Of a DNA stretch of 64,000 bases, positions 10,101-18,919 are shown one piece after another. The notes beneath the pieces are model-generated. The model was not told the DNA's origin. It made no database searches and saw nothing but the letters and a program-made list of their open reading frames with translations. The stretch is from Rheinheimera riviphila. Lineage in GTDB: Bacteria; Pseudomonadota; Gammaproteobacteria; Enterobacterales; Alteromonadaceae. Numbering within the stretch: position 1 is the stretch's first letter; every line of letters starts with the position of its first letter. Position numbers and translations under genes: made by a program. The stretch lies in NCBI RefSeq assembly GCF_004005945.1, contig NZ_SACS01000001.1, positions 310,001-374,000 on the forward strand, read 5' to 3'.

Positions 10101-10962
10101 ACATGCCTACAGCGAATCGCAAATCGCTTTACTGAGAACACTCGCCAGTTATGTCGCTATTTCTGTCGCCAACGCTGATTCGTTTGAGCAATTGCAACTA
10201 ACCCAACAACAGCTGATCACGCAGGAAAAAATGGCCAGTTTAGGCGCGCTGGTCGCAGGCGTAGCGCACGAAATTAATACGCCGTTGGGTATTTGTGTCA
10301 CGGCTTCCAGTCATTTACAAACCGAACTTGAACATATTCAGCAAGCACTCGACAGTAAAAATATTCAGCAAAGCCAGTTCCAGCGCTTTTTACAACACCT
10401 GCGTGAAGGACTTAAGATCCTGCAGGTGAATACCGCACGTGCCGCAGATTTAGTGCAGAGTTTTAAACAAGTCTCTGTTGATCAATCCAACGTCTCCTTG
10501 CGGGAATTTTCCCTGCGCAGTTATCTGCAAGACGTGTTACTAACCCTGAAACCACAACTGCACAAAGCCGGTTGTGCGCTGGATTTCCAATGTCCGGACG
10601 ATATTGAGCTTTATACCGATCCCGGCGCTATCGCGCAGATTATTACCAATCTGGTGCTGAATTCGTTATTGCACGGCGTCAATCAGGTGCCGGACCCACA
10701 GATAAAAATCAGTTTTCTGCAGGAAGGCCGGATGGTGATTCTGAAGTTTGGAGACAATGGCGTCGGCATGGATCAACGCGCGTTAGCGCATATCTTCGAG
10801 CCTTTTTACACCACCAAACGCAACAAAGGCGGCACCGGCCTCGGCACCCATATTGTCTTTAATCTGGTCAGTGGCAGCCTAAAAGGTCAAATCGACGTCC
10901 AAAGTACACCCGGCGCCGGCCTGCATTACAAAATCAGCTTTCCGGCACGGCGGGATTACTAG
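7126..10962 (+). CDS. Two-component-regulator-propeller sensor histidine kinase with GAF domain
   Basis: Large membrane sensor, 1278 aa. The GTG start at 7126 follows an AGAGGTGATGGA ribosome site; a signal peptide comes first. Residues ~30-700 hold many Reg_prop repeats of the GQIWLGTQHGLYRF kind, forming periplasmic beta-propellers, then a Y_Y_Y domain (~722-788) and one membrane helix (~795-815). A coiled coil leads into a cytoplasmic GAF domain (~850-1010) and a kinase core: H-box VAGVAHEINTPLG with phospho-acceptor His1048, N-box NLVLNSLLHG, DNGVGMD, FEPFYTTKR and GTGLGTHI. Unlike many hybrid propeller sensors it ends at the ATPase domain, with no receiver or DNA-binding domain. No response regulator lies nearby, so its target is unknown. 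Propeller-type sensors often respond to carbohydrates; no ligand can be assigned here. Confidence 0.92.
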   Translation: MRTGIWCCMLLALVPCHLGASTLVQQVYSRFIPLEQTQAHTSSTAMVQDRSGQIWLGTQHGLYRFNGTDVKLFRADPTNPNTLSADWVSSLLIDHQGTLWIGTRYAGLNRFDADTERFERIAQPITNHAGVSAEISVLYQDPKLQIWVGSYGSGLFRWDPKLQQLEHLALPDQVDGVSSLHLNDVMMDEQGLLWLAAGDAPVRTMAGASGGLIRWQQSTKQLTGFLKTADNVLIGSVNKLRQSADGTLLLASFSGGLLQMAKNQPRPVSHIQPETLKLAQLTDMLIDPQGGLWLASFNAGLWYQPTPDAPWQHFQHLPQFSTGLPSNNLYALMLDRQGTLWTVSQTRISGLSRFSKQVQTLPYVSDQPNLLPVGDVLGIDAVNFEKVWLANRDGGLMLFNPTTKQLQHVTPPLEELAFSVRQVVEDQQQRLWVGTETGLWQYQSDTGQWQKTPLLRHSLQQPVIKSLFEDQQQRLWIGTRGHGLFMLDAARKNLRRYHSHGQPTFPFDDVSMVYQDSFDGLWVGSADQGLVRLDPASGQFQRWQQQQASIHGLQFNGIQLIVEENQQLWVHAGNVRHRLIRQQGQPTKVLGFKPYLTDDDMDTELEQAALFRLLYRKHWLSGAASYLNLDESLGMQSVTWVGSWDSLDGHIFRGGKEGMDYFRIADLPKDWPLSPLELTNLSLFNQMIPPAQQESLQLLPVVIGALDKLQLLYQQDMFSIHFAAAEFVLPRQLEYRYQLAGFDRDWILAQRPVATYTRLPPGTYTFEVEARISGGSWQTARRLPVHILPPWWMTWWFRSGLVALVLFTGWAWYQQKMTRQLEMRRKLELLVTQRTEELSHKTDQLQEKHQALQRSYQDVTLLQQISTEITASLDLKQVLTRCHHHLSEILDAHVLLIGIYRETEHKLDFAFWMEDNQLAPRFDIDLEQNWAPGVICFNKQQEILIGSNQDFLHYLPQIPEPLYGKLTQSVLYFPLTVSGKPVGVFSVQSLEPHAYSESQIALLRTLASYVAISVANADSFEQLQLTQQQLITQEKMASLGALVAGVAHEINTPLGICVTASSHLQTELEHIQQALDSKNIQQSQFQRFLQHLREGLKILQVNTARAADLVQSFKQVSVDQSNVSLREFSLRSYLQDVLLTLKPQLHKAGCALDFQCPDDIELYTDPGAIAQIITNLVLNSLLHGVNQVPDPQIKISFLQEGRMVILKFGDNGVGMDQRALAHIFEPFYTTKRNKGGTGLGTHIVFNLVSGSLKGQIDVQSTPGAGLHYKISFPARRDY

Positions 10963-10970
10963 CTATGTTT

Positions 10971-11399
10971 TTAGCCGGTGGCGCGACCAAGATAAGCGGC
11001 AAAATCCGGCACCGATCGCTGATAATCTTCCTGTAGCAGCGTCGAGTGCACAATAAAATCGGCGGTTGCTGTATTACAGGCCACCGGAATATTCCACACC
11101 ACCGCCAGTCGGATCAACGCTTTTACATCCGGATCATGCGGTTGCGACGACAACGGATCCCAGAAAAACACCAGCCAATCGATTTTTTGCTCGGCAATGA
11201 GTGCACCAATTTGCTGGTCACCACCCAAAGGCCCGCTCGCTAAACAATGTACTGACAACTGCAACGCTTCAGAAATCAACCGCCCGGTGGTGCCGGTGGC
11301 GTAGAGCTGTTTCTCTTTAAAAAAACCGGCGTGCTGCTGTACCCAGGCCAGCAGTTCCGCTTTTTTCCCATCGTGGGCGACCAAGGCTATCGATTTCAT
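10971..11399 (-). CDS. mgsA: Methylglyoxal synthase
   Basis: Converts dihydroxyacetone phosphate to methylglyoxal and phosphate, a bypass of lower glycolysis when phosphate is short or sugar phosphates build up. From the ATG at 11399 (preceded by AGGA) it is 142 aa. It carries IALVAHD with His9, the GTTG phosphate loop, the GPLGGDQQ segment with the catalytic Asp61, and WDPL...PHDPDVKAL with His88 and Asp91, matching E. coli His19, Asp71, His98 and Asp101. The upstream in-frame extension lacks similarity and is rejected. It is convergent with the sensor kinase gene, whose stop is 8 bp away. Confidence 0.94.
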   Translation of the reverse strand: MKSIALVAHDGKKAELLAWVQQHAGFFKEKQLYATGTTGRLISEALQLSVHCLASGPLGGDQQIGALIAEQKIDWLVFFWDPLSSQPHDPDVKALIRLAVVWNIPVACNTATADFIVHSTLLQEDYQRSVPDFAAYLGRATG

Positions 11400-11476
11400 A
11401 GGTTTATCCTGTGGAGTGTAGAAGACCACTTCAATGCAAAATTGACCAAAGGTCAACAGGCTCTAATATTCATGGC

Positions 11477-11503
11477 AAAAAAAAGCCCGGCGATTAGCCG
11501 GGC
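11477..11503 (-). terminator. Rho-independent terminator of ilvC
   Basis: Read on the minus strand: a GCCCGGC stem, TAATC loop and GCCGGGC arm, followed directly by a run of eight T. It lies about 30 bp past the ilvC stop. Confidence 0.9.
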
Positions 11504-11531
11504 AAACAACCAAGGTCCACGTAAAACTCAG

Positions 11532-13025
11532 TTATTGGCTCACGACGATGCGTTTCATCGCTGTCATGTAACCACGTAAGGTTTTGCCGACGATTTCCAC
11601 CGGATGTTGGCGGATAGCGTCATTCACTTCAATCAGGCGGATGTTGTCGACGCCATTCCCTTGTGGGGAGCTAGCGGCATTCACACCCTTACCCAGCAAT
11701 TCAGGGCTGATGGTATTCACCAGCTCGCGCAGCATTGGCACTGCAGCGTTAGCAAACAGATAGTTACCGTATTCAGCGGTATCGCTGATCACCACGTTCA
11801 TCTCATACAGACGTTTGCGGGCGATGGTGTTGGCAATCAGCGGCGTCTCATGTAACGACTCGTAATAAGCTGATTCTTCAACAATACCGGCTTCTACCAT
11901 GGTATCAAACGCCAGTTCGACCCCGGCTTTGACCATCGCCACCAACAAAATAGCGCGGTCGAAATAATCTTGTTCGGCGATATGTTCAGCGGATACCGGC
12001 GCATTTTCGAAACCGCTTTGACGGGTTTCTTCACGCCAGCCAAGCAATTGTTTGTCATCATTTGCCCAGTCGGCCATCATAGTTTCAGAAAACTTACCGG
12101 CAATGATGTCGTCCATATGTTTGGCAAACAGTGGCTGCAAAATGCCTTTGAGCTGCTCAGCCAAATCAAAAGCTTTGATTTTCGCCGGGTTCGACAGGCG
12201 GTCCATCATATTGGTGATGCCACCATGCTTCAGCGCTTCGGTAATGGTTTCCCAGCCAAACTGAATGAGCTTGGCGGCATAACCTGCTTCGTAACCATCA
12301 GCAACCAGCTTGTCATAAGCCAGAATGGCGCCGGTTTGTAACATGCCGCAAAGAATGGTCTGTTCGCCCATTAAGTCCGATTTCACTTCAGCGACGAAAC
12401 TTGATTCCAGGACACCAGCACGGTCACCGCCAGTGGCAGAAGCGTAAGCTTTGGCAATTGCCAGACCCTGACCTTTTGGATCGTTTTCCGGGTGTACCGC
12501 GATCAAAGTCGGCACGCCAAAACCTCGTTTGTATTCTTCCCGCACTTCGGTGCCAGGACATTTTGGCGCCACCATCACGACTGTGATGTCTTTACGAATT
12601 TGGTTACCTTCTTCAACGATATTAAAACCGTGTGAGTAAGCCAAAGTCGCACCTTGTTTCATCAACGGCATCACCGCTTTTACCACTGAGGTATGCTGTT
12701 TATCCGGCGTCAAATTTAATACTAAATCAGCCGTTGGAATTAAATCTTCGTAAGTGCCCACTACAAAGCCATTTTCGCTGGCTTGCAGGAAAGATTTGCG
12801 CTTTTGGCTAATTGCATCAGCACGCAGGGCATAAGAAATATCTAAGCCAGAATCGCGCATGTTCAGGCCTTGGTTCAGACCCTGAGCACCACAACCAACA
12901 ATGACAATTTTCCAGCCTTTTAACAGGTTACAACCATCAGCAAATTCTTCTTTTTGCATGAAACGACATTTGCCCAGCTGTTTTAACTGCTGACGCAGAT
13001 TCAGAGTATTGAAATAATTAGCCAT
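11532..13025 (-). CDS. ilvC: Ketol-acid reductoisomerase, long (class II) form
   Basis: Second common step of isoleucine and valine synthesis: NADPH-dependent rearrangement and reduction of acetolactate or acetohydroxybutyrate. At 497 aa it is the enterobacterial-type long enzyme with a duplicated C-terminal domain. It starts [19 protein letters not shown], has the Rossmann motif [20 protein letters not shown], and then [20 protein letters not shown] and [15 protein letters not shown], in which the acidic residues bind Mg2+. Divergently transcribed from ilvY, the arrangement known from E. coli, so it is expected to be activated by IlvY with its substrate as inducer. Confidence 0.97.
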   Translation of the reverse strand: MANYFNTLNLRQQLKQLGKCRFMQKEEFADGCNLLKGWKIVIVGCGAQGLNQGLNMRDSGLDISYALRADAISQKRKSFLQASENGFVVGTYEDLIPTADLVLNLTPDKQHTSVVKAVMPLMKQGATLAYSHGFNIVEEGNQIRKDITVVMVAPKCPGTEVREEYKRGFGVPTLIAVHPENDPKGQGLAIAKAYASATGGDRAGVLESSFVAEVKSDLMGEQTILCGMLQTGAILAYDKLVADGYEAGYAAKLIQFGWETITEALKHGGITNMMDRLSNPAKIKAFDLAEQLKGILQPLFAKHMDDIIAGKFSETMMADWANDDKQLLGWREETRQSGFENAPVSAEHIAEQDYFDRAILLVAMVKAGVELAFDTMVEAGIVEESAYYESLHETPLIANTIARKRLYEMNVVISDTAEYGNYLFANAAVPMLRELVNTISPELLGKGVNAASSPQGNGVDNIRLIEVNDAIRQHPVEIVGKTLRGYMTAMKRIVVSQ

Positions 13026-13164
13026 GATTGCGTACCTAAAATTAGTTTCTTTGCCTGCATCGCGCTAAGCGCTGATACGTTAGGGCAGAACAGCGGCTTA
13101 TGTTGCTTACGTCAGGTAAGCGATTCAAGCAGCGCTGTTTTGATGAGGCGAGAATAAGCTGTTG

Positions 13165-13207
13165 TTCACGTTGCGTGAAGTGATATATTCACAATATAGT
13201 ATTTCAC
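13165..13207. promoter_or_regulatory. Candidate IlvY operators in the ilvC-ilvY intergenic region
   Basis: A perfect inverted repeat TTCACG-TTG-CGTGAA (13165-13179) abuts a second symmetric stretch running from GTGA to TTCAC (13181-13192), and another TTCAC lies at 13203-13207. Tandem dyads between divergent ilvC and ilvY are where IlvY binds in E. coli; assignment here rests on position and symmetry only. Confidence 0.55.
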
Positions 13208-13287
13208 TTTTTGCAATCATCAATTAAAGCCGCTGTTTGCCTTGATCAGATTGCAGTGCACAGCCATCAATACGGGGTTTACCATTT

Positions 13288-14196
13288 ATGGATATCCGCA
13301 GCGCCCAATTGTTTCAGCATCTGGCCAGTAGTTTGAATTTCAGTAAAACCAGCGAGCAACTCTATGTATCTCCGTCAACTTTGACGCGGATAATTCAGCG
13401 GTTGGAAGATGATTTGGGCGTGCAACTGTTTAGCCGCGACAACCGATCAGTCCGCTTAACCCCTGCCGGCGTGCGTTTTCAGCAGTTTGTGAAAAAGTAC
13501 TTAGAAGACTGGCATCAGCTGCAGGTCGATTTAGCGCTTACCAGTGACGAGTTACAAGGCCAGCTGCGGTTATTCTGTACCGTCACCGCCAGTTATAGTC
13601 ATTTGCCGGATATTTTGGATAAATTCAGGTTGCTCTGCCCCAAAGCCGAAATTCAGCTCACCACCGGCGATGCCGCTGCGGCGCTGGAAAAAGTCAAAAA
13701 CGACGAAGCTGATGTCGCCCTTGCGGTCTATCCGCCACATTTACCGCTGAATATCGCTTTTGCCAGCATCGCCAAATTACCGCTGCAGCTCATCGCACCT
13801 ACGATCCCATGTAAAACCAATGACTTACTGGCACTCAATCCCATTCCATGGCATGAAATCCCGATGATCGTGCCCGATCACGGCCCGGCGCGCGCCAGGC
13901 TGGATCAATGGCTGAAAACCGCAGGTTTTAGCCCTTTGGTGGTAGCCAAAGTAGAAGGTCACGAAGCGATGGTCAGTATGGTGGCGCTTGGTAGCGGCGT
14001 GGCTATTGCCCCGGATGCGGTGGTGCAAAACAGCCCGGTGCGCGAACGGGTGCGCGCAGTGCAGCTGGACTATCAGTTTGAACCTTTTGAACTGGGCATT
14101 TGTATGCAATCCAAACGGCTGCATGAGCCTTTAATGCGGGCATTTTGGCAGGTTGCGGCAGATAAAAAACCGTTTGAGCCAGATATTCATCGATGA
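13288..14196 (+). CDS. ilvY: LysR-type activator of ilvC
   Basis: Transcription activator of ilvC that senses acetolactate or acetohydroxybutyrate; 302 aa. The N-terminal winged helix-turn-helix (residues 1-60) reads QLFQHLASSLNFSKTSEQLY then VSPSTLTRIIQRLEDDLGVQ, and the substrate-binding-like effector domain follows (~90-295). Divergent position next to ilvC supports the name over a generic LysR call. A bidirectional hairpin follows its stop. Confidence 0.92.
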   Translation: MDIRSAQLFQHLASSLNFSKTSEQLYVSPSTLTRIIQRLEDDLGVQLFSRDNRSVRLTPAGVRFQQFVKKYLEDWHQLQVDLALTSDELQGQLRLFCTVTASYSHLPDILDKFRLLCPKAEIQLTTGDAAAALEKVKNDEADVALAVYPPHLPLNIAFASIAKLPLQLIAPTIPCKTNDLLALNPIPWHEIPMIVPDHGPARARLDQWLKTAGFSPLVVAKVEGHEAMVSMVALGSGVAIAPDAVVQNSPVRERVRAVQLDYQFEPFELGICMQSKRLHEPLMRAFWQVAADKKPFEPDIHR

Positions 14197-14270
14197 TGGT
14201 GCGGAAATTACGACGGTTACAGTGCAGTGCCCCCTGCTTGAGCCGACAAGCTAAATGTAGTCCCCAAAAT

Positions 14271-14298
14271 AAAAAACCGACATCAAAGTCGGTTTTTT
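14271..14298. terminator. Bidirectional terminator between ilvY and sspB
   Basis: Stem AAAACCGAC and GTCGGTTTT around an ATCAAA loop, flanked by A and T runs, so it can stop ilvY (+) and sspB (-) transcripts, which converge here. Confidence 0.85.
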
Positions 14299-14329
14299 AA
14301 CGTATCACTCTGCAATGATGAACGCTGGT

Positions 14330-14809
14330 TTATTTAATCACCCGCAAATGCGAAGGCTTTTTCGGTTTACCGGCTTCCTCAGCTTTTGTCGCTGGCGCAG
14401 CAGTATCGCTAGCGGCATCAACCAGATCGTCATCGGCTAACTCTTCGGCGTACAACTCATCATCCAGCATTTCATCTTCGTCTTCTTCCGGCGTAAACAT
14501 GGTGCCGGCACCATTTTCACGGGCGTAAATGGCTAGCACCGAGCGCTGCGGAATATAAAGTGCAAACGGGCTACCACCAAAACGGGCGCTAAAAGTCACG
14601 GCGTCATTGCCCAGCAACAAGTTACCCACTGCTGAAGGATTGATATTCAGCACAATCTGACCATTTTGCACATGTTGGGTCGGTACTTTGACACCGGCCA
14701 TCGTAGCATCTACCACCAGATAAGGCGTTAGGTTGTTATCGACAATCCACTCATAAAAGGCACGTAGCAAATAAGGCCGGTTCGGCGTCATTTTCAGATC
14801 ATCTGTCAT
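14330..14809 (-). CDS. sspB: ClpXP adaptor SspB
   Basis: Adaptor that hands ssrA-tagged proteins to the ClpXP protease; 159 aa. The N-terminal substrate-binding domain starts MTPNRPYLLRAFYEWIVDNN, includes HVQNGQIVLNINPSAV and FSARFGG, and is followed by a long acidic linker. The C-terminal tail PSHLRVIK is the conserved ClpX-binding peptide. The gene follows sspA by 3 bp in the usual sspA-sspB operon. Confidence 0.96.
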   Translation of the reverse strand: MTDDLKMTPNRPYLLRAFYEWIVDNNLTPYLVVDATMAGVKVPTQHVQNGQIVLNINPSAVGNLLLGNDAVTFSARFGGSPFALYIPQRSVLAIYARENGAGTMFTPEEDEDEMLDDELYAEELADDDLVDAASDTAAPATKAEEAGKPKKPSHLRVIK

Positions 14810-14812
14810 TGC

Positions 14813-15451
14813 TTAATACCTCGCACCACGGCGAATTTCCCGCTCGGCATCGGTCAGCGATTGCTGAAAGCCATCACGTTCAAATAACCGGATCATATAG
14901 TTTTTCAAATCTTTGCTGCCAGGACCGGAAATCTCAATCCCGAACACAGGTAAACGCCACAACAGTGCTGACATATAAGTATCCAGCAGACTGTATTCTT
15001 CGCTCATAAAATAAGGTGTTTCCTGAAACAGCGGCGCAATGGACAACAGGCTTTCACGCAAGTCACGCCGAGCTTCGGCAGCATCGTCGCCATCCTGCAG
15101 AATTTTTTCGGCCAGACCGTACCAGTCGTGTTTGATCCGATACATCATCAACCGGGTTTTGCCACGCTCGACCGGGTACACCGGCAACAACGGTGGATGC
15201 GGGAAACGCTCGTCCAGGTATTCCATAATAATGTCGGCCTGGTACAGCGCTAAATCACGATCCATTAAAGTCGGTAACGAACCATAAGGATTCACTTCGT
15301 AGACGTCTTCCGGCAAATTATCGCGACTAACCAGCAATATATCCGCAGTGACACCTTTTTCTGCCAGTACCATTCTGACCTGATGGCTGCTCATCTCGTC
15401 GGCAGCCGTAAACAACGTCATCGCAGCACGTCTGTTGGCAGATATCGCCAT
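14813..15451 (-). CDS. sspA: Stringent starvation protein A
   Basis: RNA-polymerase-associated protein with a glutathione-S-transferase fold that supports survival in stationary phase and acid stress; 212 aa. The start MAISANRRAAMTLF lines up with E. coli SspA and is preceded by a strong GGAGGA site. The thioredoxin-like N domain (SHQVRMVLAEKGV) and helical C domain are both complete. SspA proteins lack GST activity. It heads sspA-sspB, downstream of the cytochrome bc1 operon with a hairpin in between. Confidence 0.95.
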   Translation of the reverse strand: MAISANRRAAMTLFTAADEMSSHQVRMVLAEKGVTADILLVSRDNLPEDVYEVNPYGSLPTLMDRDLALYQADIIMEYLDERFPHPPLLPVYPVERGKTRLMMYRIKHDWYGLAEKILQDGDDAAEARRDLRESLLSIAPLFQETPYFMSEEYSLLDTYMSALLWRLPVFGIEISGPGSKDLKNYMIRLFERDGFQQSLTDAEREIRRGARY

Positions 15452-15479
15452 GAATTCCTCCGGTAAATTTAAAACGGCA

Positions 15480-15499
15480 AAGGGGCCACCAGGCCCCTT
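15480..15499 (-). terminator. Hairpin between petC and sspA
   Basis: An 8-bp perfect stem, AAGGGGCC and GGCCCCTT, around a 4-nt loop. On the minus strand the arm is followed by TTTGCCGTTTT, a broken T tract. Likely terminator or attenuator of the petABC transcript. Confidence 0.65.
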
Positions 15500-15519
15500 A
15501 TCGGTCAGTCAATGCTGAC

Positions 15520-16260
15520 TTAATGAACATCTTTCCAATATTCTTTCTTCAGCAAGAATGCCAGAACAAAGAAGATCAATAAGAAAATCATGACTTTAAT
15601 ACCCAGGCTACGCGATTCCAGTTTGGAAGGCTCGCCGGTGTATTCAAGGTAGTTGACCAAATCGGCAACCGCGCGATCGTACTCTTCAGTACTGAGCTCG
15701 CCAGTTCCGTCAGTGACAATACCGACATACACTTCTTTTGATTCACCATCAACCAGCCGTGTTTCATGCTGTTTGCTTGGCACGCCTTGCAGCTCCTGCA
15801 ACACGTGTGGCATACCGACCAGCGGGAACACTTCATTGTTCACGCCAAATGGGCGGCTTGGATCAACATAAAAAGAGCGTAAATAGGTATAGAGCCAATC
15901 CGGGCCACGCACCCGCGCCACATTACTTAAGTCTGGTGGCGCAGCACCAAACCATCTGGCTAAGTCAGTTTTAGGTGCGGCGTTTTTGATATGGTCACCG
16001 ACCTTTTTTGCGGTAAAAGCCAGTTGCTCCATGCCCACTTCATCCGGAATACCGAGGTCACGGAAAGTCCGTGAATAACGCTGATATTCCATCTGGTGAC
16101 AACCCAGACAATAGTTCTGATACATCCGTGCGCCACGTTGTAACGACTCTTTATCCGTCAGGTCAATCGGTGCTTTGTCCAGGTGAACAACGTGACCGCT
16201 CGCTGCTAAAGCAGCGGATGATGCGACCAGTGCCACTGCTGCCAATAACTGTTTCAGCAT
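15520..16260 (-). CDS. petC: Ubiquinol-cytochrome c reductase, cytochrome c1 subunit
   Basis: Haem-c subunit of the bc1 complex that passes electrons from the Rieske centre to soluble cytochrome c in the periplasm; 246 aa. It has a signal peptide (MLKQLLAAVALVASSAALAA), the haem-attachment motif CLGCH (Cys51, Cys54, His55), and a C-terminal membrane anchor (IKVMIFLLIFFVLAFLL) ending in basic and charged residues. The distal haem ligand should be the Met in VGMPHVL. Its start overlaps the petB stop by one base (TAATG), implying translational coupling. Confidence 0.96.
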   Translation of the reverse strand: MLKQLLAAVALVASSAALAASGHVVHLDKAPIDLTDKESLQRGARMYQNYCLGCHQMEYQRYSRTFRDLGIPDEVGMEQLAFTAKKVGDHIKNAAPKTDLARWFGAAPPDLSNVARVRGPDWLYTYLRSFYVDPSRPFGVNNEVFPLVGMPHVLQELQGVPSKQHETRLVDGESKEVYVGIVTDGTGELSTEEYDRAVADLVNYLEYTGEPSKLESRSLGIKVMIFLLIFFVLAFLLKKEYWKDVH

Positions 16261-17534
16261 TATGTTAACCTCACAGGCAATGGTTTAGTTTTTTCGTTTT
16301 TGCTGTACAACCACAGCAAGCCGAAGAACGCAAAATAAGTGAAAGAGAAAATTTGCGCCAACAGGGTATAGGTCGGTGTCGCAGGCAATACACCCAGCAC
16401 GCCTAATACCACAAAGCTGATACAGAAATTCACCAGGTTCCATTTGTGCAGCGCACTGCGGTAACGCATTGAACGCACCGGGCAACGGTCTAACCATGGC
16501 AACAACGCCAGGAAAATAATCGCCAGGAACATAAAGATCGCGCCAAACAACTGATCAGGAACTGCCCGTAAAATTGCATAGAACGGCGTGAAATACCAAA
16601 CCGGAGCAATGTGATCAGGAGTCTTCATTGGGTTTGCCGGTTCAAAGTTTGGCGGCTCCAGCAAGAATCCACCGCCTTCAGGGGCGAAGAAAATCACACC
16701 ACAGAACACCAGTAAGAAACCAACCACACCGACAATATCTTTTACCGTGTAATACGGATGGAATGGGATCGCATCAACGATGATCTTTTTACCACCCTTG
16801 GTGAAGTATTCATGGAAAGTGAATTTATCAGACACGTTGTTTTCAACCGGCTGACCGTCGTTTGGACGTTTAACATCAATCCCATCCGGGTTGTTTGAAC
16901 CGACTTCATGCAGCGCAATAATGTGCAGGAACACCAGAATCACCAACACCAAAGGTAAGGCAATAACGTGTAAAGCGAAGAAACGGTTTAAAGTTGCACC
17001 GGAAATAACGTAGTCACCGCGGATCCACAGGGTTAAATCTTCACCAATTCCCGGAATAACCCCGAAAATGGAGATAATGACCTGAGCGCCCCAGAACGAC
17101 ATTTGGCCCCATGGCAGCAAATAACCCATAAAGGCTTCAGCCATCAGCACCACGAAAATTAACATGCCGAAAATCCACAGTAATTCCCGTGGTTTCTGAT
17201 AAGAGCCGTACATCATGCCACGCAGCATGTGCAGGTAAACCACCACGAAGAAAGCTGACGCGCCGGTACTGTGCATATAACGCAACAACCAGCCGTAATC
17301 GACGTCCCGCATGATGTATTCAACTGAGGCAAAAGCACGCTCGGCAGAAGGTTCGAAGTTCATTGTTAACCAAATACCGGTCAGGATTTGGTTGACCAGC
17401 ACTAACATCGCTAAACTGCCGAAGAAGTACCAGAAGTTGAAGTTTTTTGGTGCCGGATATTGCATCACATGGAGGTTCATTTTCTCCATAAACGGCATGC
17501 GATATTCAATCCAACTCATTAGATTTTTAAACAT
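16260..17534 (-). CDS. petB: Ubiquinol-cytochrome c reductase, cytochrome b subunit
   Basis: Core membrane subunit of the bc1 complex with the two b haems and the quinone sites; 424 aa, eight or more membrane helices. Haem-ligand histidines sit in helices B and D (WLLRYMHSTGASAFFVVVYL and RFFALHVIALPLVLVILVFL). The Qo-site signature appears as PVWYFTPFYAILRAVPDQ. Full length for a one-piece bacterial cytochrome b. Overlaps petA and petC by one base each. Confidence 0.97.
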   Translation of the reverse strand: MFKNLMSWIEYRMPFMEKMNLHVMQYPAPKNFNFWYFFGSLAMLVLVNQILTGIWLTMNFEPSAERAFASVEYIMRDVDYGWLLRYMHSTGASAFFVVVYLHMLRGMMYGSYQKPRELLWIFGMLIFVVLMAEAFMGYLLPWGQMSFWGAQVIISIFGVIPGIGEDLTLWIRGDYVISGATLNRFFALHVIALPLVLVILVFLHIIALHEVGSNNPDGIDVKRPNDGQPVENNVSDKFTFHEYFTKGGKKIIVDAIPFHPYYTVKDIVGVVGFLLVFCGVIFFAPEGGGFLLEPPNFEPANPMKTPDHIAPVWYFTPFYAILRAVPDQLFGAIFMFLAIIFLALLPWLDRCPVRSMRYRSALHKWNLVNFCISFVVLGVLGVLPATPTYTLLAQIFSFTYFAFFGLLWLYSKNEKTKPLPVRLT

Positions 17535-18127
17535 CAGACAGTCCCCTCGTCAGCACCGATAAGCAGCACAGTGTCATTTTCGCTGAGCATATATGGTGGG
17601 ATCATCAGGTTTTTCGGCGCCGGAACACCAGCGAACACCCGACCCGCCATATCGTAGGTGGAACCATGGCATGGGCAGAAGAAACCTGAAGCGATACCTT
17701 CGACATGTGCGTCAAAGTCATTCATTTTATAGGTAGGGGAGCAGCCAAGGTGAGTACAGATACCAACAGCAACAAACAATTCCGGCTTTTTCGAGCGATG
17801 TTGATTCTTTGCATAATCCGGCTGTTGCGGATCTTCAGAACCTGGATCCCGCAGGTTTGGCTCAACCTTCGTCAGGGTTTCAAGCATCTCTGGGGTTCGT
17901 TTTACGACCCAAACCGGTTTACCGCGCCATTCAACCCGAATTAGCTGGCCTGGTTCGAGTTTACTGATATTCGCCGTCACAGCTGCACCAGCTTGTTTGG
18001 CTTTTTCACTCGGGTTCCAGGAAGCTATAAAGGGAACAGCGACTCCAACTGCACCAACGCCACCTACTACTGAGGTTGCGATAGTGAGGAAGCGACGGCG
18101 ACCATGATCAACTGGCGCATTGCTCAT
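17534..18127 (-). CDS. petA: Ubiquinol-cytochrome c reductase, Rieske iron-sulfur subunit
   Basis: The [2Fe-2S] subunit that takes the first electron from ubiquinol; 197 aa. A twin-arginine-type leader ([16 protein letters not shown]) doubles as membrane anchor. The cluster ligands are in CTHLGC and CPCHGS, with the disulfide cysteines in the same boxes. First gene of petABC. Confidence 0.97.
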   Translation of the reverse strand: MSNAPVDHGRRRFLTIATSVVGGVGAVGVAVPFIASWNPSEKAKQAGAAVTANISKLEPGQLIRVEWRGKPVWVVKRTPEMLETLTKVEPNLRDPGSEDPQQPDYAKNQHRSKKPELFVAVGICTHLGCSPTYKMNDFDAHVEGIASGFFCPCHGSTYDMAGRVFAGVPAPKNLMIPPYMLSENDTVLLIGADEGTV

Positions 18128-18463
18128 CCACTCATCTCCACGTTAAAGCTTAAATTATAAGCAATTTAAGCTGCTGAATTTCAGCGATTATTATAAGTTG
18201 CAAAATACCGAGGATCATAATGAAAAGCCCTGCCTGATACAAGGATAAAGGCTGAATCTCTTGGTTTCACAGAGCTATTTTTTCGGCTTTTTATTGATCC
18301 GCCAGCAGCCAGACCACAGGAAGCAGGAAATTTACAAGATGCTAACTGCCAGCATGACGATGGTCCCGATATAAACAGCCAAAACTATAGCAGCCAGCTG
18401 CAAAAAAAGCGCAATCGAAAATCGATTAATCACGCCGACATGGCTGAAACTGCTAAATAAAAT
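18128..18463. other. Gene-free stretch upstream of petA
   Basis: Carries the pet promoter region: two TATAAT boxes occur on the minus strand at 18159-18154 and 18195-18190, though neither has a convincing -35 at 17 bp. Nothing else recognisable; no ORF or repeat stands out up to the rpsI terminator. Confidence 0.4.
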
Positions 18464-18496
18464 GCAAAAAAAACCCAGCACTTGGCTGGGTTTTTT
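18464..18496 (-). terminator. Terminator of rplM-rpsI
   Basis: Stem CCCAGC and GCTGGG with a 5-nt loop, flanked by A and T runs on both sides; just past the rpsI stop on the minus strand. Confidence 0.9.
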
Positions 18497-18510
18497 GCAG
18501 TAAAAACGAA

Positions 18511-18903
18511 TTAACGTTTTGAGTACTGTGGACGTTTACGGGCTTTATGCAGACCGACTTTCTTACGTTCAACTTTACGCGCATCACGGGTTACGAAACC
18601 GGCTTTACGCAGTGCTGGACGCAGAGTTTCGTCGAACTCCATCAGTGCACGGGTGATACCGTGACGGATAGCACCGGCTTGACCAGAAATACCACCACCT
18701 TTAACAGTGATGTACATGTCAAACTTGCCAACCATTTCAACTAACTCTAATGGTTGCATCACAACCATACGAGCAGTTTCACGACCGAAGTATTCAGTGA
18801 TAGTGCGTTGGTTGATAACGATGTTACCAGCGCCCGCTTTCAGGAATACACGTGCTGTAGAGGTCTTACGACGACCAGTACCGTAATATTGATTCTGTGC
18901 CAT
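18511..18903 (-). CDS. rpsI: 30S ribosomal protein S9
   Basis: Small-subunit protein at the P-site tRNA contact; 130 aa. Starts [20 protein letters not shown] and ends with the basic tail [14 protein letters not shown], whose terminal Lys-Arg reaches the P site. Second gene of rplM-rpsI, 16 bp after rplM. Confidence 0.99.
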   Translation of the reverse strand: MAQNQYYGTGRRKTSTARVFLKAGAGNIVINQRTITEYFGRETARMVVMQPLELVEMVGKFDMYITVKGGGISGQAGAIRHGITRALMEFDETLRPALRKAGFVTRDARKVERKKVGLHKARKRPQYSKR

Positions 18904-18919
18904 TATCGATATGCTCCGG

